A stretch of DNA of 64,000 nucleotides from Oreocharis arfaki. Lineage: Eukaryota > Chordata > Aves > Passeriformes > Paramythiidae. Position numbers and translations under genes: made by a program. Shown piece by piece: positions 25,909 through 37,515 of the stretch. Location of the stretch: contig VZRR01013751.1 of assembly GCA_013398015.1 (NCBI GenBank), positions 7,907-71,906 on the forward strand, in the 5' to 3' direction. Position 1 is the stretch's first letter; each line of letters begins with the position of its first letter. A model generated the notes under the pieces. It was not told the origin of the DNA and made no database searches. It saw nothing but the letters and a program-made list of their open reading frames with translations.

Positions 25909-28621
25909 CTGGATAAAACCAGAAAGTATAACTGGGCCATTCTCTAACATTATAGATTAAAAATACCCCAACAAAACAGCAGAAGTAGGAAACTAATCTT
26001 TATATGCTTTTTCTAATAATTATAATCTTTAGTTCCATTTTTTAATTTTTAATCCTAACGGTAGGTAATACAGAAACCACTTCCTGTGACCAGCAGGTAT
26101 ACGATGCAGTGTCATTGAAACCCTCCTAAACTGAGGATAGATGCTGATGTACACCACTGTTCACAGGTTTGGGAATAGTCTCTTTTGTTTCCTTTGTTGT
26201 ACTCAGTTCATGCAGATAATGTTCTGGATTGTGTTCATCTTAACCTATGAAAAAAATTTAGAATCCTTTCAGAAAACAGTAGAAGATTTCTGGTTTCATT
26301 TTAGAAAATTTTTTTTCGTCATCAGTAATAAGAATGACAGCTGATTGAGTGATAAGTAAGTAACTAAGATTAAGAACATTTTTTGCTATGAGTACAAACC
26401 TCAATTAACTAGAAAACAGATACAAGAAATCTAAAAATGCTACTTATGCTGTACTTGAAAATCTACAGAGGATAAGCACCTCTCATCAGTCTTGACTGAA
26501 TGAATTTTAGCTCAGCTAACATGTTCACTCCTGAGATAAATATATATGCATTTTGTTATGTTTTTCTGCAGCATATAAAGCAATAAAAAATATGCTCATA
26601 AGGGGCTTGGCAAAGCCAAGCCTTACTCCAAATTTTCATTTGACTACTAACTAACAATTTATTAGTTTTTATTATTATAACTAACTTTTTACTTTTTTAA
26701 TATGGAGAAAATCAAAGAAAACTAGAAAGACCATGTTTTCAGATGATCACCTTGATATGAATGTTTATTTGTTCTGTGTTGTTCCGGCTAGCTTAAATGA
26801 CATTCATTTTTCTCTGCTGCTTTGTTTTGTTTTTTTCTTTTACAATTGTTGACACAGCTAAATTTGAAAGAATTTAAATATATTCCATTTCTTGGTTTAG
26901 ATTTATTCGGATAGGCAATTATGTTGTGTTATTCTTTCACACATTTCTTATCTGAATCCTGCAGCCTTTTATTTGTTTTTCACTCTCATTCTACCACATT
27001 TTTTTAATCCATCTTATTCTTTAACTAAGAAACATACAAGATAAAACTTTCTCGAAAAACAAATTGCAGTAATACACACAGTAAAACATAACTCTGTTTT
27101 TCAGCACCTTCCTGCTTCCTATATTCCTAAATTCTCAATTTTTAACCTACAATCTAAAGCATTATATTTTCTTTTTAAATTTAATCATAAGACACCACAC
27201 AGGTAATTGGCACAGTACTTGAAATAGCCAGTTATATGTGATTATATCAGTGTCACTTCTCAATGGCATTAATTTACTGCTGTGACACTGAGAATCCCTG
27301 GAGCTTCACATCCTGAACATTTTCCCTTGTCTCAGATAGTTAATACATTCCATAAGGAAGTACACTTAAGATTTATGAAATCAAGCTAGTATTCCCAAAT
27401 AAACCTTTTTGAATTTTTCCTTTTACAGGAATTAAAGAGATATCTTTTATGTTGTCTCCAATAGCAACTAGGATTTCTTTGGTCTCAAGGTAGGTATTTT
27501 CAGCCAAATCACTTCAGTTGTGATAAAGAGTTACCTGCCTTTCTCATATAACCAATGGAAATTTTCTTTTTACTGGACTAGGAGAAGTCCATTCTCTTTA
27601 AGGTCTTATGGTGTGACCCAGCAAAAACACACTAGGAAAGCAAAATATTTGCAATTATTTTTACTCTCTAATGAACCTCAAATATGCCAAACATTTTCCT
27701 AACACAGAAACAAACACAAAGTCTAGTGTATTTTCTGAAGGAGAATTGCTTTCAAACACTGAAAAAATTATAATCTAAAATATCTACAGAAGTTGCAGCT
27801 CTGTGAGATATGTTATCTTAATATAACTGAATTGTTATATTGTATAGGTTATCTTAATATAGTAGAATTGGTATAGTCTCAGCACCAGTCCTTCCTGCAG
27901 TCCCTTTTTATTAAGGTTCTGCATAAATGAGGCAACAAAACAGAGACACAACTATTAATGACACACTACAAAACAGGCAATAATTAGAGGGGTAGGGGAA
28001 AGAGAAAAAAAATTATACAATCACTATTACTTTTTCTCCTAATTTTTTTACTCCTCCTGAAGTCCTCAATGTATTCTCCATTTCTGTTTACATTACAAGG
28101 CTTGTTGATTTGTTACTCATTTATTAATGGATGCTAATTAATACTGATTTCAATGTCTTGTTTATTATCAACTTCTCGTGAACAAATTATTCTAAAGTGA
28201 TACAACTGGAGTGAATCGTGGTCCTGAAGGCAGAATCAATATACATGGTAAAGTCTAAAGAAACACTTCTGCTTTGAAGCACATCACAGTTAAAAAAGAT
28301 TTATTTAGAAGGCACAGATAAAGACAGAGGAACAGGACACCTACAAAGAGATGGTAGGGAGAGGAGCTATGGCAGGTATCAGGAAAGGAAAAGAGAAGGT
28401 TGCTGACACCACAGACAGGTTTAATTGGAAATCACCTCCTATCCTTCCCTGTCTGCAGTGCTGGATCTTTCCAGGATCAAAGAGTCATATACATGGAAGA
28501 TGAGATACCTCCTTACTCTTTTTGTAGCTTTGCAACTGCTTAGCAAAGCCAATACAGTTAGAAACAAAAACTGCAGTCAAAGCTGCACTTTACATTAATG
28601 TAGAAAAACTCCTCTTATATA
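25909..28621. other. Gene-free AT-rich unique sequence
   Basis: No gene, RNA or transposon was recognised. A compact GC hairpin at 26,604-26,622 (arms ggcttggc / gccaagcc, loop aaa) stands out in AT-rich surroundings. A loose 36-bp tandem similarity occurs at about 27,812-27,883, where 'gttatcttaatata' appears twice. Confidence 0.55.
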
Positions 28622-29253
28622 TGTCCTGGTTTCAGCTGTGATTCAGTTGGTTTTCTTCTTAGTAGCTTGTCCAGTGCTGTGCTTTGTACTTAATGTGAGA
28701 ATCATGTTGAGAACACACTAATGTTTTGGCTTTTGCTAAGCAGTGTTTTCCCTGAGCCAGGGACTTGTCAGTGTCCCATGCTCTGCCAGTGAGGGGCTGC
28801 ACAAGAAGCTGGGAGGAATCACAGCCAGGACAGGTGATCTGAGTGAGCCAAAGGGATATTCCCACACCATAAAATGCCATGACCAGCATATAAACTGGTT
28901 TATATGGTAAACCATAGCAGCTGGTAGGGAGAGGATGAGTCTTGCTTGGAGACTTGCTGGGCAATGGTCAGTGGGTGGTGAGCAACTGTGTTGTCCATTT
29001 CTCTGGGTTTTATTCATCTGTCTTTCTCCTTTTCATTACAGTTTTTATTTTTATTATTATTTTGTTATCACTATCATTATCACAATTCTCTTCTACTTAT
29101 TTTGTCTAGTTTCAATTATCAAACTATTCTTATCTCAACCCATGAGTTTTATTCATGTTTTTCAATCTCCTTCCCACCTCACCAAGAGAGTTGGAGAGGA
29201 GTCACTGAGCAACCAGCTGGTACTTAGTTGCTGGCTGGGACTAAAGCACGATA
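28622..29253 (+). mobile_element. Solo ERV LTR, avian ERVL-like family
   Basis: This region opens with TGTCCTGGTTTCAGCTG and ends near 'ctggctgggactaaagcacg' at about 29,250, matching a family of long terminal repeats common in songbirds as I remember it. It has an LTR layout: U3, a TATA box (TATAAA, 28,889-28,894), then a T-rich R/U5 with 'tctcaacccatgagtttt'. A related copy lies at 52,554-53,112, which supports the boundaries. The final CA appears mutated to TA, and I could not establish a clean target-site duplication. There is no internal retroviral sequence beside it, so it is a solo LTR. Frames such as 28,935-29,270 plus have no meaning as genes. Confidence 0.82.
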
Positions 29254-30811
29254 ATAATAAAAAAGTGTGAAAGATTATGTGTTAAATGATATCCAGTAGA
29301 AATCCATGAGCTCCTCTGTCACTCTGATTTGCTGCATCACTGTCAGTACCTTTCTCCTGCAGGTCCTTGTCATTGCAAATTTCCATTTCTCCACATTGTC
29401 TGTCCTTCCCATGTATGTTCTCTTCCTTCCCCTCCCTCCTCTGTGTGTCATTCAAGGAATCTCTTTCTGTTTTGTGCAGGCTGTGGGTCCCCTACAGGCT
29501 GCACTTGGAACCATAAACTCTAACTCCTTCTCAGCCATGCAGTTTGTATTATAAGCAAAGTCTCTGAAAACTGAGCACGGAATAAATTGTCTGGAGGCTT
29601 TGTTGTCTAGCCACAACTGAGAGGAGACTACAGTCAGATAACAGGGCATATTCATTTGTACAATATAAATTAGGGAAGTTTTAAAATTATAGCAACTTGA
29701 CTAATATCATGTTAGAAATATACTTATATATCTGTGCTACTTTGACCATATGAAGGTTGAGATATGAAGGAGTTCTAGGACTGAATGGTGAAAAAAACTC
29801 TGTGAGCACTGCCACTGCAATGTCATTGGTATGAGAGAGGTGTTTCCATGAAAAGTCACTTATTTTTGTGGATAGACAGATTCTGAAGGAGGCTGCTCCT
29901 GTGCCAGAGAAGAACAGCGTAATAAAAGCAAGTCCTTCTTTGGAGATTTGTAAGCATAATGGAAAGGAAAGTAATATATTTACTGAGCAGTAATAGAATG
30001 CTTTCTAATAGCACTCAGACTGAAGTATTGCCAAGTCCTTCTTAAGGAGTAGTGGAAATGATACATCTGTATGAATAGGAAAAGATTATTTTCTCCAGCA
30101 ATAAAATGAATGATAGAATGGTTTATTACTGTTGCCAGAAAAATTATACTGACAATTATACCTGTATAATTCATTGCATTACAAAGAACATTGTATTGTC
30201 TTGCCAAAGAAAATCATCATTTTAATTTAAGATGAATTGTACTTTAGTAGCTGGTACAGACTTCACAGATCACAGATCTGAGTAATGAAACTGATTTAAA
30301 GAAAACAGCTAAGATATTACTTTAACAATTACCTGATTAGAACAACTTATCAGGGTTGCTGGCATTTTGAGGAAGTTGTTCTGCATTAACTGATTCATTG
30401 TACGAAAATAAAATACCTTACATAATACCAAGTTTAAAGTTTAAGTATACCTCAAGGTATCCAAGTTGCTTCACATACTGAAGGGAAAAAATAATTCTGT
30501 CATCCTGTGCTCTGGAAGAATTGTTCTAGAAAATTATGGTCCTTCTGGAGACATTTTAATCTCTCATTTTATTTGAATTGTACAAAGCATATTATTATTA
30601 GAAAAAAATCCTCAAAGGGTCTCACTTTGTTAAAGAGAAAAGGGCTGAGACAGTGCAGTAGACATTAGTGTAATGACGTGATATGTAAAAAAGGAACTTT
30701 CTTTATCTCTTTCACCTAGGGGAAAGAGTGGTGTGAAATATTTTCCACAGATATTAAAAAGAGTTTTTAAAAATACATTAATGTCAAAAGGCAGTGTAGA
30801 AATAACATAGG
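29254..30811. other. Gene-free AT-rich unique sequence
   Basis: No gene, RNA or repeat was recognised apart from short simple runs. The overlapping frames near 29,306-29,655 contain pyrimidine-rich sequence with no recognisable protein. Confidence 0.5.
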
Positions 30812-31192
30812 CCTGTTACAGGACGAGGATGGTCACCTCCCAAACAGGGACATGGACAAGGCAGAGACGTTTAATGTATTTTTACTCTCTGTCTTCAAGA
30901 CAGATGATGGACCAAGGGGGTCTTAGTGCCCTGAACTGGAGGACCATGACTGCAAGAATGATCAACTACCAGTGGACCTTCAACTTGTTACAGCTGAATC
31001 CCTACAAATCCATGGGGCCTGATGGAATTCATCCAAACATCCTCAAATAGCTGGCTGGTGTCATCACATTTCTCAATAATATTTGAGCAGTCTTGGGGTG
31101 GAGAGGTCCCAGGTAACTGGAAGCTGGTGAACACTGTCCCCATTTTCAAGAAGGGCAAGAAGGAGGCCCTTAAAACTACAGGCCTGTCAGTC
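30812..31192 (+). mobile_element. CR1 LINE, left part, interrupted by an LTR
   Basis: The first part of a plus-strand CR1 copy, from upstream of the reverse-transcriptase domain. It has 'ggacaaggcagagacgttt' (about 30,852), 'aaatccatggggcctgatgg' (about 31,007), 'gaggtcccaggtaactggaag' (about 31,105) and 'cccattttcaagaagggcaag' (about 31,139). It breaks off at 'ggcctgtcagtc' (31,192), where a solo LTR is inserted, and resumes at 31,715. Stops occur throughout, including at the end of the 73-residue frame at 30,829-31,050. Confidence 0.92.
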
Positions 31193-31709
31193 TGTTTTGA
31201 TTTAGGAATGGTACTCCCCAGTTCAGTGCCCTCAGAGAGACTCCTAAACCACACACTGCTCTCTCTCTCCCCCTCCCTCTGCTTCCCGTTCCCCTTCTTC
31301 TTCCTGCCAAGGCAGGACAGAGTTGAGAATCAGCAGCACAAAAGGTGAAGATCATGAGTTGAGATAATAATAGATTACCAGAAACAGCAATGAGATAAGA
31401 AAATGAACAGTAACAGCAACAATACCAAAAGCATACAAAAGAGAGAGTGATTCACATGCATAAATGCTTACTGCAGGTCCTGAGACAATGAATAGTGACA
31501 GACAGCTTTCCCCCTCCACTACATTTAGTTTTTTTACAACCAGAAGTCACACCCTTCTTCTCCAAAGTCAGAGAGCACCTCTACCTCTGCCTCCCCACAA
31601 TGACATTAGGTGGTATAGAATAACATCTGGCCCTGGCCACACCGGCTCAGTTACACCCCCTCCCAGCTACTGCAAAAAAATTAACCCTGTCCTGGCCAAA
31701 ACCAGGACA
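31193..31709 (-). mobile_element. Solo ERV LTR inserted in CR1
   Basis: A 517-bp LTR in minus orientation. Read on the minus strand it begins TGTCCTGGTTTTGGCC and ends AAATCAAAACA, so it has TG...CA termini. It interrupts a CR1 element exactly, and the flanks read CAGTC (31,188-31,192) on the left and CAATC (31,710-31,714) on the right. That is a 5-bp target-site duplication with one difference. Removing the LTR and one duplicate restores the normal CR1 order. A 5-bp duplication fits ERVL-type integration. The family resembles the LTRs at 28,622 and 52,554, and the 3'-end piece at 50,579. Confidence 0.92.
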
Positions 31710-31714
31710 CAATC

Positions 31715-33056
31715 TCACTTCTGTTTCCAGTAAAATCATGGAAAAGATTATTCTGGGAGCTGTTGAAAAACACCTGGAACACAACACAGTCATCAGTCAC
31801 AGCCAGTGCAGCTTCATGAGGGGAAAAGTCCTGCTTAGCAAACTTGATTTCCTCCTACAGCGGGGTAAATCACCTAGTTGATCAAGGGAAGTCAGCTGAT
31901 GTAATCTTTGTGGATCTCAGCAAAGCCTTCCGGACTGTCTCTCCCAGGATCCTTCTGGACAAAATGTCCAGCTCACAGTTGTATAACAGTGTTACACGAT
32001 GGCTGGGCAACTGACTCACAGGCTATAGTGAATGGGGTGACATCTGACTGGTGACCTGCCACTGCTGGGGTTGCACGGGGCTTTATCCTCAGACCTGTGC
32101 TCTACAGCATCTTTATTAGTGAGCTGGACAAAGGGCTTGAAGGAACACTAAGTGTGACAACAAGACAAAACTGGGAGGAGCTGTCAACTCACTGGAGGAC
32201 AGGGAGGCCCTGCAGAGAGACCTTGACAAATCAGAGAGATGGGGAATCACCAACTGTGTGGAGATTAAAAAGGGCAAGTGCAAGATTCTGCACCTAGGAT
32301 GGGGCAGCCCTAGATGTACAGACAGACTGGGGAGTGAGAGGCTGGAGAGCAGCACCATGGAAATGGACCTGGCTGTCCTGGTCCCTGTCAAGCTGAACAT
32401 GAATCAGCAGTGCCCTGACAGCCAGGAGGGCCAACTGTGTCCTGGGGGGCATCATACACAGCATCACCAGCTGGGCCAGGGAGGGGATTGTCCTACTCTG
32501 CACTAGAGTGGCCTCACCTTGAGTCCTAGGGGCAGTTTGGGGCACCACAACATAAAAGAGTTAGTAAAGCTTTTAGAGGTCATCCAAAGGAAGGCCATGA
32601 GGTTGATGGAGGATCTGGAGGAGAAGCCATATAAGGAGAGGCTGAGGTCATTTGGTCTGCTCAGCCCAGAAGAGAGGAGACTGAGAGGAGACTTCATGGC
32701 AGTTACAACTTCCTTGTGAGGGGAAGAGGAGGGGCAGGCACTGATGTCTTCTCTGTGGTGCCCAGTGACAGAAGGTGTGTCACAGGAGGTTTAGGCTGAA
32801 TATCAGGGAAAGGTTCTTCACAGAGAGGGTGTTTGGACATGGAACAGGCTCCCCAGGGAAGTGGTCATAGCACCAAGCCACTCTGAGTTCAGTAAGAGTG
32901 TTTGTACAATGCTTTCTGACATATGGCATGATGCTGGGGGCTGTGCTGTTCCAGGCCAGAAGTTAGACTCGTTGATCCTGATGGATCCCTTCCAAATCAG
33001 CATGTTCTGTGATATTACGATTCTATGATTCTATGACTCTACGATTCTATGATCAC
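31715..33056 (+). mobile_element. CR1 LINE, right part, with reverse-transcriptase remnants and tail
   Basis: Continuation of the CR1 copy after the LTR. It opens with 'tcacttctgtttccag', then the palm region, where 'VDLSKAFRT' (about 31,912-31,938) is reverse-transcriptase motif A. The first catalytic Asp is kept, but the usual Asp after Phe is changed to Arg. Many stops follow. The 3' UTR contains 'gtggtgcccagtgacagaagg' (about 32,757), and the tail at about 33,012-33,053 is a run of 'gattctatga'-type units. The two parts give about 1.7 kb of CR1. It has clearly been inactive for a long time. Confidence 0.93.
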
Positions 33057-35211
33057 CTTTCTTCACAAAAGAAAGTAACTAAATATATTTATACTGTAAT
33101 AGCAATCCTTTTGCACATTTTGATTGTTAAAAACTAATGAGAAACCAAATATAGCCATAACCTGTAATTCTGAGTCATATTAATCCTGATGCAAATTACA
33201 TTAGTATAGAATTTGAAATTCAATGTTATCCATTATAATAACGAGAAAAGACATGAAACGAGGTGAAATCAGGCAGTTACTCTGTTACATTTAACAAGTA
33301 GGACATACAAATTATTAAATTAGTGCAAGCTCCCTTAAGTCGTTGAGTAAGGGGACTAATTTTTAAAGCAATTCTAAGTTTATTTTAAATATAGTTTTAG
33401 GGATTTTCTTTGGTTTGTGTTGTTTCTTTTTTCTCTTTTATTTCTGAAAAAGATCCATATTTTTTTCCAATTTCAAACATTAAAACCAAAAAATAGTCTC
33501 ATTTTAAATGTTTTTTATGAAAACAGGGGTGTTTCCTCCAAGGAAAGACAGGCTGCCCAGTTTAGCTGATCTGTTATCAGAATATGTCCCTGGACTGAGA
33601 TACACAAAACATGTTGATTCTAACACATCCATTGCTATGCTTTTAGAGAGCAGTCTGAAGGCACTACTGGCACAACAGTGTATTCTATATCATAGGCAGG
33701 TACTGCAGAACACAAAGGAGGGTTTCATTGATTCAAAAGACCAGTAAAAAATAAATTAGAGGAAACAGGACAGGAATCAAATATGAAATTGGTCCTAAAA
33801 TTTTCAATGAAGATTAAAGTCTCTCACATATTGTGTGTGTAAGTATTTAAATCCAGAGCTTATTTTAGCTTTACTATAATTCCCTAACTCCTCTAGCCAG
33901 CTATTTTCTTTCATCTGGAAAAGGGCCAAGATGGAGTTTCTGTGGGATGTTCAAGAGCTGTAACTTAGTTTCATGGCACAGTGGAAAGACAGTGTCTGAT
34001 CTGCAAAATCACAGTGGCATAGATCATATTTTCTGCTGCCTGATTAGAGACTACTGAACACATTTTAGATTTTTTGACTAGACTATGTTTTTTGAAAGGA
34101 AAAGAAAGGAGCAAAGAACATAAACCACAGGAAGTTGATGCAGGCTGTTCTGCAACTTTATGTCCATTGTGACTCTCAGGCAGTCATACACCTACCTTAG
34201 TGACAGGGATTTTAAATCTGTCTAGGACAGGTTGCACTCATTTTTCTTGATCAGTCACATCAATTAATTCTAAATTCAGAATAAGGTTTTGGGTAGTTAG
34301 AGATTTTCTTCTTAACATGAGAGGGAAAAGTGAAGTGAACTAGCGAGTTACACAAAAAAAACCTGCCCGGTTGTGACAAAATTAATTCAAAGAGACAGTA
34401 CTTTGGTTTTGAATTCTGCCCAGCAGTGAAGGAGAGTATAAGATGCCAAATATTAAAAGTTGTATTCCTGGCAGGTCATGGATTTTTAGAGAGAGCAGTT
34501 TCAGGCCAAAAAATAGAGTTATGTTCATGCAAACAGATGAGCTTCTCGGATGTATTAACAAGAATAACAGCAAAAAGCATTAACACTAGTACTTGTATTG
34601 TCACTGTATCTAGACAAGGCTATCCTTAGAATTATCCAAAGGCAAGGATCCTCCATACCAACACAGAACAGAAACACAAAATGAAAGAACCAACCATTAT
34701 GAAAACTTCTTATTTGGAAGAGCCTACAATACAAGCACAAGGAAGCAATAGGTGAACACAATGCACGGAGGAATTTGAGGAAACAATTAGCCTGTACTGA
34801 TCATTGTGATAAGCAGCAGACACAACATATGACTGCTTTAGCCATGTCACGTCTTTGTAGGCACTGCTCCCAAAAAAAGGTGTTAAGGAAGGGTTTTAAA
34901 GCAAGTAACACAGACATTATAAATATATTCAGTCTCCTGCCTCAATTGGGACTGCTGGAGTGGAGAATTACAGATGTATTTATTTGAATATCCTGATATT
35001 TATTCATATCAGTGCAGTCTCTCACTCTAAAGTATAAATGAAGATTAAACTGCTTACAAAATCAGTATTTACCTCAAAAATCCAGAAAACGTTCTCCTAC
35101 CATAGAATTGTGAGTTACCAATAGACACACACATTAAAAGAAAAATCTAGTATTTGCATGGCTATGTCAAAAAACCTGAAATGCTGTAATAACTTATAAA
35201 ACATTATTGGG
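33057..35211. other. Gene-free AT-rich unique sequence
   Basis: No gene, RNA or repeat was recognised. The 79-residue frame at 33,508-33,747 has a more protein-like composition than most, but I recognise no domain and see no convincing splice or start context. Confidence 0.5.
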
Positions 35212-35645
35212 TAAGCAGATCCCCAAAGAGACCAAAGTCTACTCTCCTGAAACCCGGTGTTGTGGTCCTGCTTTTTGCCCTTCACCCCTTTTGTAGGATC
35301 ATGAACCCATAACCTAATGGTCCCTGTAGCCAAGGCTGCCCCCGACTCTCACATTCTTGACCAGTTCTTCCTTGCTTGTGAGTAGAAGGACCAGCAGAGC
35401 ACCCTGCCTTCTTGGCTCCTCAATCACCCGCCATCCACATGCTCTAGAAAATCTCCAAGACTGACTGAACCCTTTTTTTTTGACCCTCCAAAAGATATCA
35501 AAGTGGTTCGAGTCTCCCATAATGACCAGGGCCTGTAAATGTGATGTTTCTTCCAGTCATCTGAAGAAGGCCTTAGCTACTTCTTCTTCCTGCTAAGGAG
35601 ATCTGTAGCAGATACCCACTGCAGCAGCAACCACGCTGGTCCATC
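35212..35645 (-). mobile_element. CR1 LINE endonuclease-domain fragment
   Basis: On the minus strand this is an internal piece of CR1 ORF2 from the apurinic-like endonuclease domain. The frame at 35,314-35,520 contains 'MGDSNHFDIFW', matching the endonuclease GDxN motif, then 'VIEEPRRQGALL', 'LTSKEELVKNVRVGGSLG' and 'YRDH', matching the SDH motif with its catalytic His and a Ser-to-Arg change. A frameshift has removed the linking segment. The fragment lacks both ends. Its 5' side is joined to an ERV leader at about 35,645-35,660, and its 3' side stops after 'ggggatctgctt' at about 35,212. Internal-only CR1 pieces like this are less usual than 5'-truncated copies. Confidence 0.88.
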
Positions 35646-35649
35646 TGCT

Positions 35650-36440
35650 TCATCCCCAAGCTCCCATCTGGCTCCTTACCTGACGCGTGTCCAGGTGGCC
35701 AGCGAGAGCAGCGTCCGTGGCCGGCTGGGACTCGCTGAGGATCGCTGCCTCGCAGCTCAGACCCGGTCCCGCACTCCCAGCTCCTGCGCAAGGAGCCCGC
35801 CTGGAGAGCAGGGCGTTGCCGCGTCTCCGGGATGGAAAGGAGAGGGAGAGGCTCGTGCTTGCCGTTCCAGTGGCGTTTATTGAAGGGAAGGCAGAGGAGC
35901 GGCAACACACACCGAAGGGAGGCAGTGGCAGAAGCCCGTTTGGGCAGGGTTACAACTTTTATGGAGGAGGAGAAGGGGGTGGAGAGAATACAAGGGACCA
36001 ATGTCAGGGAAGAAGAGGGGAGGAACAAAGGGTACAACAGCCAACAAAACGTGAACAGGGGAGGGTACCTTAAATTGACAGAAACTTGGACCAGTGGAGC
36101 GTCAAGGAACTTAGAGCTTTCTGGAACATATGAATATTGAACATAAGAACTGAATATTTACTAACTCATAATAATAAAACAGGGAGGGGGAATTGGGATT
36201 GACAACCTGAAGGGTATAGTTAAAGGATGGGGGATAGAAGATGTGTTCTAACCCACCATGGGGCGGTGGTGTTGCTTTCCTGACAATCCTGGGCAGCTTC
36301 AGCTGCTGTCACCACCGCCATACTTACCTATCCCTGGACAGAGCTCTGTGCACTCCTGCTGCTCTCTCACATAAAGGGAAAACCATTCTTTTCACCTTCC
36401 CACTCTATTCTTCCTAAGGAGCCTGTATCTAACCACTACA
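35650..36440 (-). mobile_element. ERV 5' LTR plus leader, truncated provirus
   Basis: On the minus strand this reads as the start of an endogenous retrovirus. The LTR begins at TGTAGTGGTTAGATACAGG (36,440) and runs through U3 to a TATA box (CCATAAAAG, about 35,956-35,964). A poly(A) signal AATAAA follows 76 bp downstream (35,876-35,881), then GC-rich U5. Next is leader sequence with a consensus splice donor, CAG|GTAAGG (35,674-35,682). A Met-Gly start (ATG at 35,665-35,667), the usual beginning of a myristoylated Gag, follows at once but meets a stop five codons later. I could not place a primer binding site. The rest of the provirus is missing and the sequence passes into a CR1 fragment. Overlapping frames here follow from GC content. 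The class is probably ERVK-like, which is less certain. Confidence 0.75.
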
Positions 36441-36657
36441 GCTCTCCTTTCTTGGGAGCTCTCTTACCACACTTCCCTGATCCACTGATGCAGCATTATG
36501 ACAGCACACAGACTTATAACTCCTTCTGGTTTGTTTGGGTTTTTCTATTGTTGTCTTGGGTTTTGGGGTTGTTGATTTTTTTTTTTTGTTTTTGTTTTTT
36601 GGAGGTTTTTTTCACACAGCATACACTAGAGGCATTTCACAGATTGTATTAGGGGTG
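36441..36657. other. Short spacer with G/T-rich tract
   Basis: Sequence between two ERV elements. Positions 36,527-36,612 are strongly G/T-rich on the plus strand with T runs, and the 66-residue frame there is low complexity. Confidence 0.5.
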
Positions 36658-37059
36658 TGTGGCAAGATTTTGGTAGTTACAGAGGTGGCTTCTAAGAGAA
36701 GGTGCTAGAAATTTCCTTTATGTCCAACAAAGCTGGCTCTAAGATAGATTTGATGTTGCTGGCCAAGGATGAGCCTGTCAGCAATGATCATAGCGGTCTG
36801 AGATAACACAGCAAAGAAGGGGAAAAATTACTGCTCAACAGCAGCTGGGAGAGAACAGTGAGAATGTGAGAGAGGAATAATTCTGCAGACAGCCAGGTCA
36901 GTGCAGAAGGAGGGGTGGGAGGTTGTCAGACACTGAAAATAGTATATGCCTCAAACATTGATATAAAGTTTTAAAGAAGCTACAGCCACAGAAAACTTCT
37001 TGAAGAACTTTGGACTGGAGCTCGAACTGCTGATTAGATTAAAAGAAACCCATTGTTCA

Positions 37060-37182
37060 NNNNNNNNNNNNNNNNNNNNNNNNNNNNNNNNNNNNNNNNN
37101 NNNNNNNNNNNNNNNNNNNNNNNNNNNNNNNNNNNNNNNNNNNNNNNNNNNNNNNNNNNNNNNNNNNNNNNNNNNNNNNNNN
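37060..37182. other. Assembly gap (123 N)
   Basis: A run of 123 undetermined bases inside the nested LTR. Frames crossing it are meaningless. Confidence 1.
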
Positions 37183-37370
37183 GGCCATGCCTGCCCAGCC
37201 TGAGCATATAAACCCCTGAGATTCTGTGCATCTTGGGGGGACCTTCACCACCAAGAAAAGCAGCTGGAGAGGATCAACAGAACACTGTTGAGATCCATGG
37301 GTCCATGGTGACATTTTCCTTATTCTGTCCCTAACACTCTCCTTCTGTCCCCGCCACCTATGCTTTACCT

Positions 37371-37477
37371 TTCTTTCTTTCTTTTTTTCTTTATTTATTT
37401 CTTTCTTTCTTTCTTTCTATCTCTCTGTGTCTCGGTCTCTCTGTCTCTCTCTCTGTCTCTCTCTGTCTCTGTCTCTG

Positions 37478-37513
<36 letters not shown>

Positions 37514-37515
37514 CC
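37371..37515. repeat. Pyrimidine microsatellite inside LTR
   Basis: A compound (CTTT)n tract is followed by (TCTCTG)n and (CT)n, pure pyrimidine except for scattered G and A. It lies between the TATA box and the poly(A) signal of the nested LTR. The 63-residue Ser/Leu repeat frame at 37,427-37,618 is an artefact of this tract. Confidence 0.93.

Noticed and set aside
33508..33747. 79-residue frame with protein-like composition
   Set aside because: It could be an exon, but no homology is recognised, and flanking splice signals were not convincing.
35573..36073. Several overlapping GC-rich frames on both strands, up to 154 residues
   Set aside because: They fall within an ERV LTR and leader whose control signals explain the sequence; none resembles a protein.
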